Positions 1 through 5,501 of a DNA stretch of 5,665 nt are shown piece by piece. The notes beneath the pieces are model-generated. The model was not told the origin of the DNA, ran no database searches, and was given only the letters and a program-made list of their open reading frames with translations. A program made the translations under genes and the position numbers. The stretch lies in the NCBI GenBank assembly GCA_025362765.1, contig JANYFI010000538.1:1-5665 (forward strand), written 5' to 3'. Positions within the stretch are counted from its first letter, which is position 1, and each line of letters starts with the position of its first letter. The DNA is from Ferruginibacter sp. GTDB lineage: Bacteria > Bacteroidota > Bacteroidia > Chitinophagales > Chitinophagaceae.

Positions 1-158
1 TGAATGCAAGAGCCGGTATAAGCACTCCACACCTGGAGTTGTATTTTTGGGAACGAAACATAACCAAAACAAAATACATTGAGTATGCGTATGATTTTGG
101 GGCGGTACATTTAGGTGATCCCAATACGTATGGTGTAACCCTTAGAACTTCCTTTTGA
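1..158 (+). CDS. C-terminal end of an outer-membrane receptor (TonB-dependent type), 5' truncated by the window
   Basis: The open frame runs from the window edge to a TGA at 156-158 and gives the last 51 residues of a protein. The segment around LGDPNTYGVTLRTSF ends in an aromatic residue. It matches the way TonB-dependent receptors finish: a last strand of the form GDPRTYGVTLRxxF ending in Phe, preceded by a strand resembling NLTxTKYIEYAYDFG. Proteins of this family are outer-membrane beta-barrels that import siderophores, glycans or other ligands using TonB energy. Only the tail is visible, so the substrate cannot be told and the plug domain cannot be checked. The gene converges on the GntR regulator, and the two share the hairpin at 171-204. 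Another beta-barrel class is possible, because the terminal Phe signature is common to many outer-membrane proteins. Confidence 0.65.
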   Translation, partial: NARAGISTPHLELYFWERNITKTKYIEYAYDFGAVHLGDPNTYGVTLRTSF

Positions 159-170
159 TTATATGAACTT

Positions 171-204
171 TTTATTACCCTGGCAGTAATGCCGGGGTAA
201 TAAA
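171..204. terminator. Bidirectional intrinsic terminator-like hairpin between convergent genes
   Basis: The arms at 171-185 and 190-204 pair over 15 positions, with a single T-G wobble (181/194), and close a GTAA tetraloop at 186-189. The outer ten bases, TTTATTACCC and GGGTAATAAA, pair perfectly. The hairpin starts 12 bases after the receptor stop and ends one base from the stop of the GntR gene on the other strand. It can therefore serve both convergent transcripts. The A/T-rich outer part of the stem supplies a short U-rich 3' side in either direction, though there is no long T tract. Confidence 0.8.
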
Positions 205-205
205 T

Positions 206-1237
206 TTATAAAGAAGATCTAAGTGTAAGATGGAATGGCGCGGCAATGTGTTCAGTAGATTTATCAAGGATCAGTTGTGCGGCTTTTTCGCCCATTAAAT
301 GAAAATCTGTAGAGATGGTAGTAATGCCATTTAGGATGATTTTTTTCAATGGTGTTTCATTATAAGAAATTACCCCGACCTGTTTGCCTACTTCCAGTTT
401 TGTTTCGATGATTTTTTCTACCAGTAAAACCAAATCATTTTCCATCAGGCTGATGTACACTTCACCTTCGGCAATAGTAGCCGTTGTAACGTCGGCTAGT
501 ACTTCATAACTAAACGCATATTGATTGCAGAAGCGGTAAAATCCTTCCAGGATTTGTTTGGCATGATAGGTATATTCCGGGAAAATAATTTTAATGGTCT
601 GATATCTGCTCAACTTTTCCACTAACTGTTCCAGCGCTTCGTAAATGTCTTTTTCAAAGGCTTCATACACTGCAGCGAATTGGCCGTTAACGCCAGGTAA
701 CAACTGATCAAGCAACAGCAATTTTTCTTTTGGTATGGTGTTTATAATTTCATGCGCTTTTTCACCGCCTTCCAAAAAATGGGGGATGATTACATAATTG
801 GTATAATCATCTCTTTTGTTGGTAAGTAATTTTCTAAAGAGCGCAAAGTCGTTGTTGTAAATGTAAAAATCAATCACTGCGTCTTTACCTATGGCCGCCA
901 CAAAAGCATCGTACATGATTTTTTTATGTGTACTGAGTTTATTAAACAACAAAAATATTTTTACCGGTTGCTTTACATCGGCATTACTGATAAAATAGCC
1001 TTTGCCAGGCACCGAGCTAATCACGCCCAGTTTCTTTAAATGTTTATAAGCTTTCTCAGCTGTGTCGCGGGAAATATCAAGCTCAAAACTCAGGTCATTA
1101 ATGGAGGGCAGCAGGTATCCCTTTTGTATTTTTCCTTTTTCAATGGCATTTACAATGGAGTTGGTAAGCTGAATGTATTTAGGTGTTACAGCATACGCAT
1201 CAATTGAAATAAAGCTATAAATATTTTCAGACGTCAT
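206..1237 (-). CDS. GntR-family transcriptional regulator with LacI-like ligand-binding domain
   Basis: This 343-residue protein is a cytoplasmic DNA-binding regulator. Residues about 15-84 form a GntR winged helix: PKYIQLTNSIVNAIEKG, then LLPSINDLSFELDISRDTAEKAYKHL as the helix-turn-helix, then the wing GVISSVPGKGYFIS. Residues about 92-340 resemble the periplasmic-binding-protein/LacI type I fold (KIFLLFNK near the start; GVISYNETPL and GITTISTDFHLMGEKAAQLIL near the end). This replaces the FCD or UTRA domains of other GntR proteins. The architecture and length are typical of Bacteroidota regulators that often sit beside carbohydrate-uptake genes. By family knowledge it should sense a small molecule, probably a sugar, but the ligand is not readable. 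The start is the ATG at 1237. No Shine-Dalgarno sequence is visible, which is usual for the phylum. The gene is convergent with the receptor and divergent from nothing intact, so its target is uncertain. Confidence 0.93.
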   Translation of the reverse strand: MTSENIYSFISIDAYAVTPKYIQLTNSIVNAIEKGKIQKGYLLPSINDLSFELDISRDTAEKAYKHLKKLGVISSVPGKGYFISNADVKQPVKIFLLFNKLSTHKKIMYDAFVAAIGKDAVIDFYIYNNDFALFRKLLTNKRDDYTNYVIIPHFLEGGEKAHEIINTIPKEKLLLLDQLLPGVNGQFAAVYEAFEKDIYEALEQLVEKLSRYQTIKIIFPEYTYHAKQILEGFYRFCNQYAFSYEVLADVTTATIAEGEVYISLMENDLVLLVEKIIETKLEVGKQVGVISYNETPLKKIILNGITTISTDFHLMGEKAAQLILDKSTEHIAAPFHLTLRSSL

Positions 1238-1400
1238 TCAAATAAAACGATTAGTGACCGGAAAGTTATCAAAATTTTACGAGTCTTTAGCGGAACGAAA
1301 AATCAGCGGTAAGCACGCAGTTTGTTTATCTTGTTTGCATGGATTGAGTTGGTATTTTACGCCTCAAAAAAGCAATGGTAAATCCTGATGGGCATAACAA

Positions 1401-1523
1401 CTATTGCCCCTTCGCCTTCAATATCCTTAAAAAATTTCCCACTGATATTTTCCGGATAATTTTTTCGCTGTAACCTCTCTCCAGTAACGCTTTGGTAATA
1501 AGCGGGTTGATCAGCTGCTGCAT
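1401..1523 (-). pseudogene. C-terminal relic of a membrane dipeptidase (peptidase M19)
   Basis: An open stretch of 40 codons from an ATG at 1523 to a TAG at 1401-1403 contains ITKALLERGYSEKIIRK followed by ISVGNFLRIL. This is the hallmark end of M19 (renal dipeptidase-like) enzymes, usually of the form LTxALLxRGYSEEDIRKILGGNFLRV. The zinc-binding and catalytic residues of M19 lie far upstream in the barrel and are absent here. In the same frame upstream there are only about 23 more codons before a TGA at 1593-1595, and they do not resemble the family. The LGGN motif has drifted to SVGN. This is best read as the decayed 3' end of a once complete gene of about 350-400 codons, not as a functional small protein. 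Family assignment is from recognised motif spacing. Confidence 0.7.
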
Positions 1524-1536
1524 GTATAAGCTTCGT

Positions 1537-1577
1537 GCCGTCAATAATATACAGAAGATGAATGTATTATTGACAGC
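1537..1577. repeat. Inverted repeat upstream of the M19 relic
   Basis: GTCAATAATA at 1540-1549 and TATTATTGAC at 1565-1574 are exact reverse complements separated by 15 bases. Two further pairs form outside one mismatch (1537-1538 with 1576-1577). It ends 14 bases upstream of the relic's ATG, between the relic and the next fragment. It could be a decayed terminator, a regulator's operator or a recombination scar. No second copy was seen in the window. Confidence 0.5.
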
Positions 1578-1691
1578 AACATTTTTACAAAGTCAAGGTC
1601 GATACGTTGCCTGATAAATTAACATTTGATCCTCAATCCAGGCAGGAGGAAATTGACTATAACCTATAAATTTTAAAACAGGTATCTCTAA

Positions 1692-2147
1692 TTATTTGGT
1701 ATAAAAATAAAGTTCTCTGCCAGTATAAGATTGATAGTAGGGAGTATTTAAAAGCTTGGAATAGCTTGCAGTAACTGGCAGGCCGCTTTTGTTATAGAAA
1801 CAAGTTTTTGAATAGTTATTGTCTTCACTATAGCTGTATGTGCTATGGTTAAATTTGCTTTGAACTATATTGTTTTTACTCATTGCCATAAGCTTAGTAA
1901 AACTTCCATCTTCCTGCGGTTCGTATGGAAGCGAATTAAACAATAATTGAAACACAAAACTTATCCTGTTAAAAGGGTTTTCATGAGTGTCAAACAAATT
2001 ATTAAAGGTATAGATACCTTCTCTCCACGGTGAAGTAACGTAAGAATAAGTTGTTACGTTCTGTACTACATTGCCATTGGTAAATATTGCTTTGTGGTAA
2101 CTGGTGTCATAATAAGTCCCCAATGGATAGTTGGCATTGGTACTGCG
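1692..2147 (-). pseudogene. N-terminally truncated hypothetical protein, tyrosine- and asparagine-rich, likely remnant of a secreted or lipoprotein gene
   Basis: The open frame from 2147 to the TAA at 1692-1694 holds about 151 codons. It has no ATG near its 5' end; the earliest usable start is a TTG at 2121-2123, giving 143 residues. The protein is rich in Tyr, Asn, Ser and Thr and has few charged runs. It carries repeated strand-like motifs (YHKAIFTNGNVVQNVTTYSY, NKSGLPVTASYSK, ending RELYFYTK). This style resembles the C-terminal half of the beta-strand-rich lipoproteins common in Bacteroidota, in which phrases like YDSKGNP and YNxxGLPxS recur. A lipobox or signal peptide should precede it but none is in frame. 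In the next frame, codons reading SNGYKVLTNAVP just upstream (about 2140-2175) look like a possible continuation, which would imply a frameshift near 2142. The function is not recognised. A degraded gene fits better than an intact small one. Confidence 0.45.
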
Positions 2148-2244
2148 TTAGTAAGTACTTTGTAACCGTTACTGCGATGACTTCTGATTAAAGAAGATAG
2201 TACGCAACAATTTTTCTTTCTGCAAGCCAAACCTGCGCTGCTAC

Positions 2245-2277
2245 AAACCTATAAGGTTTTAAAAACCTTATAGGTTT
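2245..2277. repeat. Left 33-bp palindrome flanking the RAYT gene (REP-like)
   Basis: AAACCTATAAGGTTTT at 2245-2260 and AAAACCTTATAGGTTT at 2262-2277 are perfect reverse complements around a single central A (2261). The stem can be extended by TAC/GTA outside a bulged T. Each arm is itself almost palindromic (AACCTATAAGGTT), so the element could fold as one long hairpin or as two small ones. It ends 37 bases before the transposase ATG. The edge TAGGTTTTG (2271-2279) resembles the Bacteroidota -7 box TAnnTTTG, so the repeat might also supply part of the promoter, but no -33 partner is seen. Confidence 0.92.
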
Positions 2278-2314
2278 TGTAAAAAAGATTCAAAATAAAA
2301 AGTATTTTTAAAAA

Positions 2315-2944
2315 ATGAAAACAGAAGACTATCATCAGCCGTTGTTAGCAGGCAATACTTATCATTTATTTTCCAGGGCAGTTGGTGCTGAAAAGCTTTT
2401 TAAAGATGAAGAGAATTACTTTTTCTTTTTAAGAAAACTTAAGCAACACACTGACTGCGTCTGTCAATTTTATACGTATAGCCTGTTACCCAATCACTTT
2501 CATTTATTGGCACGAATAAAAACTGCAGAAGAGATAGTGTTAGCATTTCAACAGGTAAAGAAAAAGCAGTTTGATGAGAAATTACATGTACTATCTGATT
2601 TTATTATGGAGCGATTTAGCAATTTACTAAATAGCTACACGAAGGCATTCAATAAAAGGAATAACAGAAAGGGGGCCTTGTTTATAGATTATATCAAACG
2701 AAGCTTAGCCAAAGAAGACACCGATTTTGCAACATTTATTTGGTACGTTCATAAAAATGCAGTTCATCATGGATATACAAAATCCATTGGTGACTGGAAA
2801 TTTGACAGCTATCAATCTTTATTAAGCGAACGTTCAACTAATTTGCTCAGGAAGGAAGTGATTGATTTTTTTGGGAACAAAGAACAATATATCTACTTCC
2901 ACCGTCAGCCTGTTCACTTGAAAAATGACATTATAGATTTGTGA
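2315..2944 (+). CDS. REP-associated tyrosine transposase-like protein (Y1_Tnp / HUH)
   Basis: This 209-residue protein belongs to the IS200-like Y1/HUH superfamily, RAYT branch, which makes single-strand cuts at hairpin DNA through a 5'-phosphotyrosine. The HUH metal site is His61-Phe-His63 inside LLPNHFHLLARI. The best candidate nucleophile is Tyr108 in LLNSYTKAFNKRNNRKGALF, the family's conserved helix of the form YTxxFNKRxxRxGxLF. The C-terminal block WYVHKNAVHHG then WKFDSYQSLL (about residues 143-170) matches the usual YIHxNPVxAG and WxxSSYxxYL of RAYTs. All expected blocks are present and no frameshift is visible, so it may be active. The ATG at 2315 follows an A-rich leader. The gene sits alone between its two palindromes and converges on the oxidoreductase. 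Domestication as a palindrome-maintaining host protein is the alternative to a selfish element. Confidence 0.88.
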   Translation: MKTEDYHQPLLAGNTYHLFSRAVGAEKLFKDEENYFFFLRKLKQHTDCVCQFYTYSLLPNHFHLLARIKTAEEIVLAFQQVKKKQFDEKLHVLSDFIMERFSNLLNSYTKAFNKRNNRKGALFIDYIKRSLAKEDTDFATFIWYVHKNAVHHGYTKSIGDWKFDSYQSLLSERSTNLLRKEVIDFFGNKEQYIYFHRQPVHLKNDIIDL

Positions 2945-2957
2945 TGAGGCCGACTTC

Positions 2958-2990
2958 AAACCTATAAGGTTTTTAAAACCTTATAGGTTT
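2958..2990. repeat. Right 33-bp palindrome flanking the RAYT gene (REP-like)
   Basis: AAACCTATAAGGTTTT (2958-2973), a central T (2974) and AAAACCTTATAGGTTT (2975-2990) repeat the left element exactly. The central base is complemented, so the two copies are full-length inverted repeats of each other. It begins 14 bases after the transposase stop and ends 27 bases from the stop of the opposing oxidoreductase gene. It could therefore also end transcription from both sides. Confidence 0.92.
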
Positions 2991-3016
2991 ATATTATCTA
3001 AAGCCGGTTCAAACAA

Positions 3017-4417
3017 CTATTTCAATTTCATATTAACCGGATCCCAGTGAATGATTTGTTTTTGAAAATAGCTTTCGTTGCAGGATAATGCGGGCGCTGC
3101 GGCCCTGAATCCAAATGTCGCGTCTTCCACCACCGGCGTACCTGTTCTGATAGCGTCGAAGAAATTGGTGAAATGGTCCAGGTGTTCGTTGTAATCCTCC
3201 GGCGCTTTGAAAGTAATATCATCTTTGGTTGGTCTTTTTTTCTGGGCAGCCGTCCATTTTGCATCGTAATCTTTTTGCATTTCCGCCTGCATGCTTTTTG
3301 AAAAAGTAAACAACGAATCATAGCCACCAAATCCGGGCGCTTCGGGCATCAGGCTATGGCGAATGGTGATATCATTTCCTTTTACATCTATCACTCCTTC
3401 TGAGCCTACCAGCCTTGTTATTTCCTGTCCGCCGGTTCCACTGATAAAGTTGACCTGTAGTGTCAGTTGAAAAGCGGGATGCTCGGGTGTATCGCCATAT
3501 TGCATCACACCAGACATTACATCTGGCATATTGCGGCCATCCTTCCAATAACTCAACTGGCCGGTACTATAAATAGTTTCAGGACCTTTTGAGTTGGTCA
3601 TAAAATGAGTGCCACTCAATAAATGAATGAACAAATCTCCCGCTACACCCGTGCCCACTTCTTTAAATGCCCGCCACCAAAAAAACTTTTTCGCGTCATA
3701 GGCCATTTTTTCCGTGGCTTCAATAAACCTGTCCCAGTCAACGGTTTCAGCGCTGGCGTCTTTTGGTATAGTGTATTCCCAGGCGCCGATAGAGCCCTGC
3801 CGGTCGTACACTGCGTTTACCATATTCAGTTTACCAATTTCACCTGCAGCCAGTAATTCCTTTGCCTTTGCCAGGCCAATGCTGCTTACCCGCTGACTGC
3901 CCACCTGCAGCACTTTGCCGTATTTTTTCTGCGCTTCAATTACACCATACCCCTGGCTGATCTTATATACCATTGGCTTCTCACAGTACACGTGCTTTCC
4001 TTTCGCCAGGGCGTCAATCGTTATGCGGGAATGCCAGCAATCCGTAGTAGCAATTATCACCGCATCGATATCTTTTTTGTCTAATAAATCTTTATAATTA
4101 CGCGTGGTGTATAAATCTTTGCCGTACATTTCCTTTGCATTTTCTAACCTGCCGGTATACAAATCACAAATACCGGCCAGTTCTACTCCGGGAACTTTTA
4201 AAGCCGTTTCTACATCAAAATGGCCCTGTACACCAAAGCCAATTACGCCCAGCCTTATTTTATCGCCGGATGATATTTTTCGTTCGTAAAACAACATTCT
4301 TTCTTCCGCTTTTTCTCGTGCAGCAAGCGATTGCAAAGGAGAAGCGGCAGTGATTAATGTGGCAGCGCCAATCTGTTGCAGAAATTTTCTGCGGGAAGCG
4401 TGGTGTTGATTTGACAT
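3017..4417 (-). CDS. Tat-exported Gfo/Idh/MocA-family oxidoreductase
   Basis: This 466-residue NAD(P)-dependent oxidoreductase probably acts on a sugar or sugar derivative. It opens with a twin-arginine signal, SRRKFLQQIG at residues 8-17, then a hydrophobic stretch to about residue 33, so export to the periplasm is predicted. The Rossmann dinucleotide motif GVIGFGVQG is at 57-65. The family's EKP signature is in YCEKPM at 144-149. Asp261 and His265 in GDLFIH form the DxxxH pair that usually holds the catalytic histidine. The C-terminal substrate domain is complete, and the length is normal for the Bacteroidota Tat subgroup. The ATG at 4417 is chosen because it gives the full Tat signal. The gene is monocistronic here: a ppdK relic lies upstream and the RAYT converges downstream. 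The exact substrate is not readable, since this family includes many sugar dehydrogenases and some glycosidases that use NAD. Confidence 0.95.
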   Translation of the reverse strand: MSNQHHASRRKFLQQIGAATLITAASPLQSLAAREKAEERMLFYERKISSGDKIRLGVIGFGVQGHFDVETALKVPGVELAGICDLYTGRLENAKEMYGKDLYTTRNYKDLLDKKDIDAVIIATTDCWHSRITIDALAKGKHVYCEKPMVYKISQGYGVIEAQKKYGKVLQVGSQRVSSIGLAKAKELLAAGEIGKLNMVNAVYDRQGSIGAWEYTIPKDASAETVDWDRFIEATEKMAYDAKKFFWWRAFKEVGTGVAGDLFIHLLSGTHFMTNSKGPETIYSTGQLSYWKDGRNMPDVMSGVMQYGDTPEHPAFQLTLQVNFISGTGGQEITRLVGSEGVIDVKGNDITIRHSLMPEAPGFGGYDSLFTFSKSMQAEMQKDYDAKWTAAQKKRPTKDDITFKAPEDYNEHLDHFTNFFDAIRTGTPVVEDATFGFRAAAPALSCNESYFQKQIIHWDPVNMKLK

Positions 4418-4520
4418 AACAGTCGGTTTTAATTTTTGAATAATTAAAGTGTGAATTTTACAAAATGTGCCGGATGATTATCCTTTTTGTGACGTTGTTT
4501 TTCATCTGTAATTTAAGTAA

Positions 4521-4549
4521 TAAAAATACAATCTACTCGTGTTAGGCAA
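4521..4549 (-). promoter_or_regulatory. Possible Bacteroidota-type promoter for the oxidoreductase
   Basis: On the minus strand, TTG (4547-4549) is followed after 18 bases by TATTTTTA (4521-4528). This differs by one base from the Bacteroidota -7 consensus TAnnTTTG and lies close to the usual 19-base spacing. It would leave a leader of about 100 bases before the ATG at 4417. The intervening DNA is AT-rich and contains no convincing ORF. The match is weak and could be chance in such AT-rich sequence. Confidence 0.22.
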
Positions 4550-4605
4550 GGTGGTGCAAAAAACAATTGGTACAATCTATTTACTGAAGCTTGTTACAAG
4601 GAAGT

Positions 4606-5135
4606 ATGCGAAAAGATGAAGTTGAAATAATACCGTATCTCTATGGTGCTATGATTCAAATACCAAGGCCGCATTAAGGGCCGATCACATGGCCGAAGTG
4701 GCGGACTTATTTAGTTTTGGTACCAACAATTTAACGCAGATGAGTTTTGGCGTTAGCCGGGATGATATCGGCAGATTTTTGCCGTAGTACATGGATGTAA
4801 AAGTATTGAATGGTGACCCTTTTCAAATTCAAACCATCGACCATGAGGGGGTAGGAGAGCTTGTACGCATTGGTGTTGACCGTGGCCGGGCTACCAAACC
4901 CAATTTAAAAGTAGGTAGCTGTGGCGAACATGGCGGCGATCATGAAAGTGTAAAATTCTTTTACCGTGTTGGCATGATTTACGTGAGTTGTTCTCCTTTC
5001 AGTGTGCTAATTGCATTGCCCGTAGCAGTGCAGGCAGCCATTAAATTTGGTAAACAAAATTATTGGATTAGTCGTTTACTTCGCAGCATTGATTTTTTTT
5101 GTTTCTTTTTTTTATCAGGAAAAAAAAGAAAATAA
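4606..5135 (+). pseudogene. ppdK: Decayed C-terminal fragment of pyruvate phosphate dikinase
   Basis: The translation, followed across two lesions, is the PEP/pyruvate-binding C-terminal domain of PPDK. This enzyme interconverts pyruvate, ATP and phosphate with PEP, AMP and pyrophosphate in the cytoplasm. The blocks in order are YGAMIQIPR (4642-4668), [20 protein letters not shown] then [13 protein letters not shown] (4671-4766), GVGELV and GRATKPNLKVG, SCGEHGGD (catalytic-type Cys kept) and YVSCSPF. Homology fades after QAAI (about 5042). One base is missing in the AGGCC at 4666-4670, where AGGGCC would keep the frame. A TAG at 4785-4787 interrupts FLP-stop-YMD. The Mg ligands, Glu745 and Asp769 in the Clostridium symbiosum enzyme, are Gln and Asn here. 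About 700 upstream residues are absent. The 114-residue ORF from the ATG at 4791 is the tail end of this relic, not a real gene. Confidence 0.87.
5102..5131. repeat. Perfect homopyrimidine/homopurine inverted repeat
   Basis: TTTCTTTTTTTT (5102-5113) and AAAAAAAAGAAA (5120-5131) are exact reverse complements around a six-base loop, ATCAGG. The structure lies just past the end of ppdK homology, so it may be what is left of that gene's 3' terminator region. With only one G-C pair in the stem it would be a weak hairpin. A perfect ten-base palindrome, GTCTTAAGAC, follows at 5137-5146. Confidence 0.45.
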
Positions 5136-5190
5136 GGTCTTAAGACTAAAGGTTTTGCGAAGTAAGTGCCTGATTCAATAAAATTATATC

Positions 5191-5272
5191 CTGCAACAAT
5201 ATCGTTTTGTTTTTTGCAGATCGGTATTGTTGTTTTAGCCTTCATCCGGTAACAAAAATTAACCATACCGAT
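5191..5272 (+). promoter_or_regulatory. Cluster of mutually exclusive hairpins in the gap before the small ORF
   Basis: Three stems compete here. CAACAATATCG (5194-5204) pairs with CGGTATTGTTG (5222-5232) over 11 positions with one wobble, and is followed by TTTT. CTGCAA (5191-5196) pairs with TTGCAG (5214-5219). ATCGGTAT (5220-5227) pairs with ATACCGAT (5265-5272). The first would look like an intrinsic terminator of low GC content, and the others would disrupt it. The 5136-5361 gap otherwise shows no coding signal. A regulatory role is inference only. Confidence 0.3.
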
Positions 5273-5361
5273 ATGTTTTATAGTTACTTTTTACTGAGCC
5301 GTTTACCTCCCTCCAAATAGCCGTGATACTATTGTAGTGATTTAATTATTCACCCGTAATA

Positions 5362-5475
5362 ATGCGGCTAAAAACAACCGGTAAATGGTTAACGGCTACA
5401 GTCATAGTGCTTTTTGTTTATATTTTTGATGTAGCTGGTAAAAGCGGCAACCGGACGCCGCTGGTGATGTACTGA
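5362..5475 (+). CDS. Small membrane-anchored ORF (37 aa) or truncated N-terminus of a solute-binding protein
   Basis: The frame from the ATG at 5362 to the TGA at 5473-5475 encodes 37 residues. It has a basic N-terminus (MRLKTTGK) and a hydrophobic core (WLTATVIVLFVYIF, about 9-22), followed by a polar tail ending RTPLVMY. The profile is that of a signal anchor or signal peptide. The ending PLVMY just before the stop recalls the first strand of ModA-like substrate-binding proteins, which often continue YCAAG. The gene may therefore be the truncated start of such a protein. Alternatively it is a genuine small membrane protein translated with the kinase 26 bases downstream. No conserved family is recognised. 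A TAnnTTTG-like box (TATTTTTG, 5421-5428) lies inside it and could start the kinase transcript, though no -33 partner is seen. Confidence 0.35.
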   Translation: MRLKTTGKWLTATVIVLFVYIFDVAGKSGNRTPLVMY

Positions 5476-5501
5476 TTAAATAATAAGCTATCGTCAATTC
5501 C

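Larger units (their letters stand above)
2245..2990 (+). mobile_element. RAYT module: transposase gene bounded by inverted REP-like palindromes
   Basis: The unit spans a single HUH/Y1 transposase-like gene between two copies of the same 33-bp palindrome in opposite orientation. This is the arrangement described for REP-associated tyrosine transposases, in which the protein recognises and cuts its flanking palindromes. No target-site duplication is evident outside the palindromes, as expected for single-strand HUH chemistry. Whether the unit moves as a whole, or only spreads palindromes, cannot be judged from one copy. Confidence 0.7.

Noticed and set aside
1238..1310. TAAAATTTTG upstream of the GntR gene as a promoter -7 box
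   Set aside because: The spacing within the box does not match TAnnTTTG, and no TTG box lies at the right distance upstream.
1381..1476. A 32-codon plus-strand ORF (ATG near 1377)
   Set aside because: It is antisense to the M19 relic, whose frame carries the recognisable protein signal.
1596..1691. Minus-strand frame containing GYSQFPPAWIEDQMLIYQ
   Set aside because: It is about 32 codons between stops with no known motif. It looks slightly coding-like but is too short to call.
2245..2990. CRISPR-like or IS terminal inverted repeat interpretation of the two palindromes
   Set aside because: There are only two copies, in opposite orientation, around one gene, and no regular spacers. Each repeat is itself a palindrome, unlike classical IS ends, so RAYT/REP fits better.
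3028..4353. Several short ORFs on both strands inside the oxidoreductase gene
   Set aside because: They overlap a complete, well-supported gene in other frames, with skewed compositions and no domain signal.
4542..4630. Short plus-strand frame ending [14 protein letters not shown]
   Set aside because: It has no start codon at a sensible place and no recognised homology, and it overlaps the upstream edge of the ppdK relic in another frame. It could be relic sequence but this cannot be supported.
5060..5266. A 68-codon minus-strand ORF
   Set aside because: It runs antisense through the ppdK relic tail and the poly-purine hairpin, has a lysine run made by the A/T tract, and shows no recognisable motif or family resemblance.
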